From JAOAPG01 sp963791575 (GTDB taxonomy: Bacteria > Acidobacteriota > Terriglobia > Terriglobales > Acidobacteriaceae): a stretch of 64,000 nucleotides of DNA. The stretch lies in the NCBI GenBank assembly GCA_963791575.1, contig CAWBSY010000014.1, positions 96,254 to 160,253 of the forward strand. The letters are read 5' to 3'. Shown one piece after another: positions 63,850 to 64,000 of this stretch. The notes under the pieces are model-generated. The model did not search any database. It was not told the origin of the DNA and saw only the letters and a list, made by a program, of their open reading frames with translations. A program made the translations under genes and the position numbers. The stretch's first letter is position 1. Each line of letters begins with the position of its first letter.

Positions 63850-63896
63850 TCGAGCATTGCTCGAGCTGGACAGCCGGGAGCGGCTGTCCCTACGTG
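63850..63896. repeat. Family A palindromic repeat, inverted orientation
   Basis: TCGAGC-ATT-GCTCGA followed by the GGACAGCCG hairpin (loop GGAG) and CCCTACGTG. The flanking 63742-64000 contains no convincing gene. Confidence 0.8.
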
Positions 63897-64000
63897 GGCA
63901 TTGCGGATTTTGGAGCGAAGCGGTTGCAAAAGGTCTTTGCCATAGCCATTGATAGTTCTCCGGAATAGAAACCAAACCACGGCGAACGGGATTCTCTAAG

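Noticed and set aside
63742..63975. 77-aa minus-strand frame at the right edge
   Set aside because: Runs across a palindromic repeat and has no coding character.
1..64000. CRISPR array
   Set aside because: No regularly spaced direct repeats with unique spacers; the repeats found are palindromic and dispersed.

Overview
The window reads as chromosome of an acidobacterium, probably order Terriglobales (Koribacter/Sulfotelmatobacter-like). This rests on family content rather than a database search: a Ser/Thr kinase fused to TPRs, tandem carboxypeptidase-regulatory-like exported proteins, an LptD-type outer membrane, a double-length ThyX-like protein, an ispE / tRNA-Gln / prs / rplY / pth / rpsF / rpsR / rplI block, and a zinc-finger/acidic-tail protein of a kind I associate with this phylum. 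Base composition looks moderately GC-rich and coding is dense on both strands.

Layout. 1-16 kb: partial kinase-TPR, Na+/H+ antiporter, EamA transporter, interrupted oligopeptide ABC ATPase, larE, lptD, RDD protein, APC permease, gltX, SDR epimerase. 16-29 kb: secreted and envelope functions (GH18, Tat-exported sugar isomerase, two carboxypeptidase-regulatory-like proteins, PIN-TRAM protein, quinone oxidoreductase, C26 peptidase, phosphoesterase). 29-34.4 kb: housekeeping block from ispE to rplI. 34.7-38.8 kb: an ECF sigma / anti-sigma / DUF4097 / PDZ envelope-stress operon. 39-49.8 kb: YCF48-like, receiver-like, PEP-CTERM-like, DUF2911, a broken VapBC locus, DUF488, cytochrome c, ThyX-like, purM, xseA. 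49.8-64 kb: accessory region with a RAYT transposase bounded by long inverted repeats, a candidate structured RNA, a 2.5-kb block present twice (DUF2905 / PQQ-propeller / cupin), an orphan antitoxin and several hypotheticals.

Two things dominate the reading. First, compound palindromic repeats (a hairpin with a CCCT-type loop often followed by a second small palindrome, sometimes in inverted pairs) are scattered between genes and also sit inside ispE, the thyX-like gene and, as another repeat type, an ABC ATPase gene. A RAYT transposase is present in the same window. Second, many genes are split by single-base frame changes. These include essential ones (gltX, ispE, prs, rplY, pth, rpsF, rpsR), so most are probably consensus errors in the assembly rather than pseudogenes. 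I annotate such genes as single CDSs and state where the frame changes.

No CRISPR array, rRNA, prophage or classical IS with DDE transposase was seen. One tRNA (Gln, UUG) was found.
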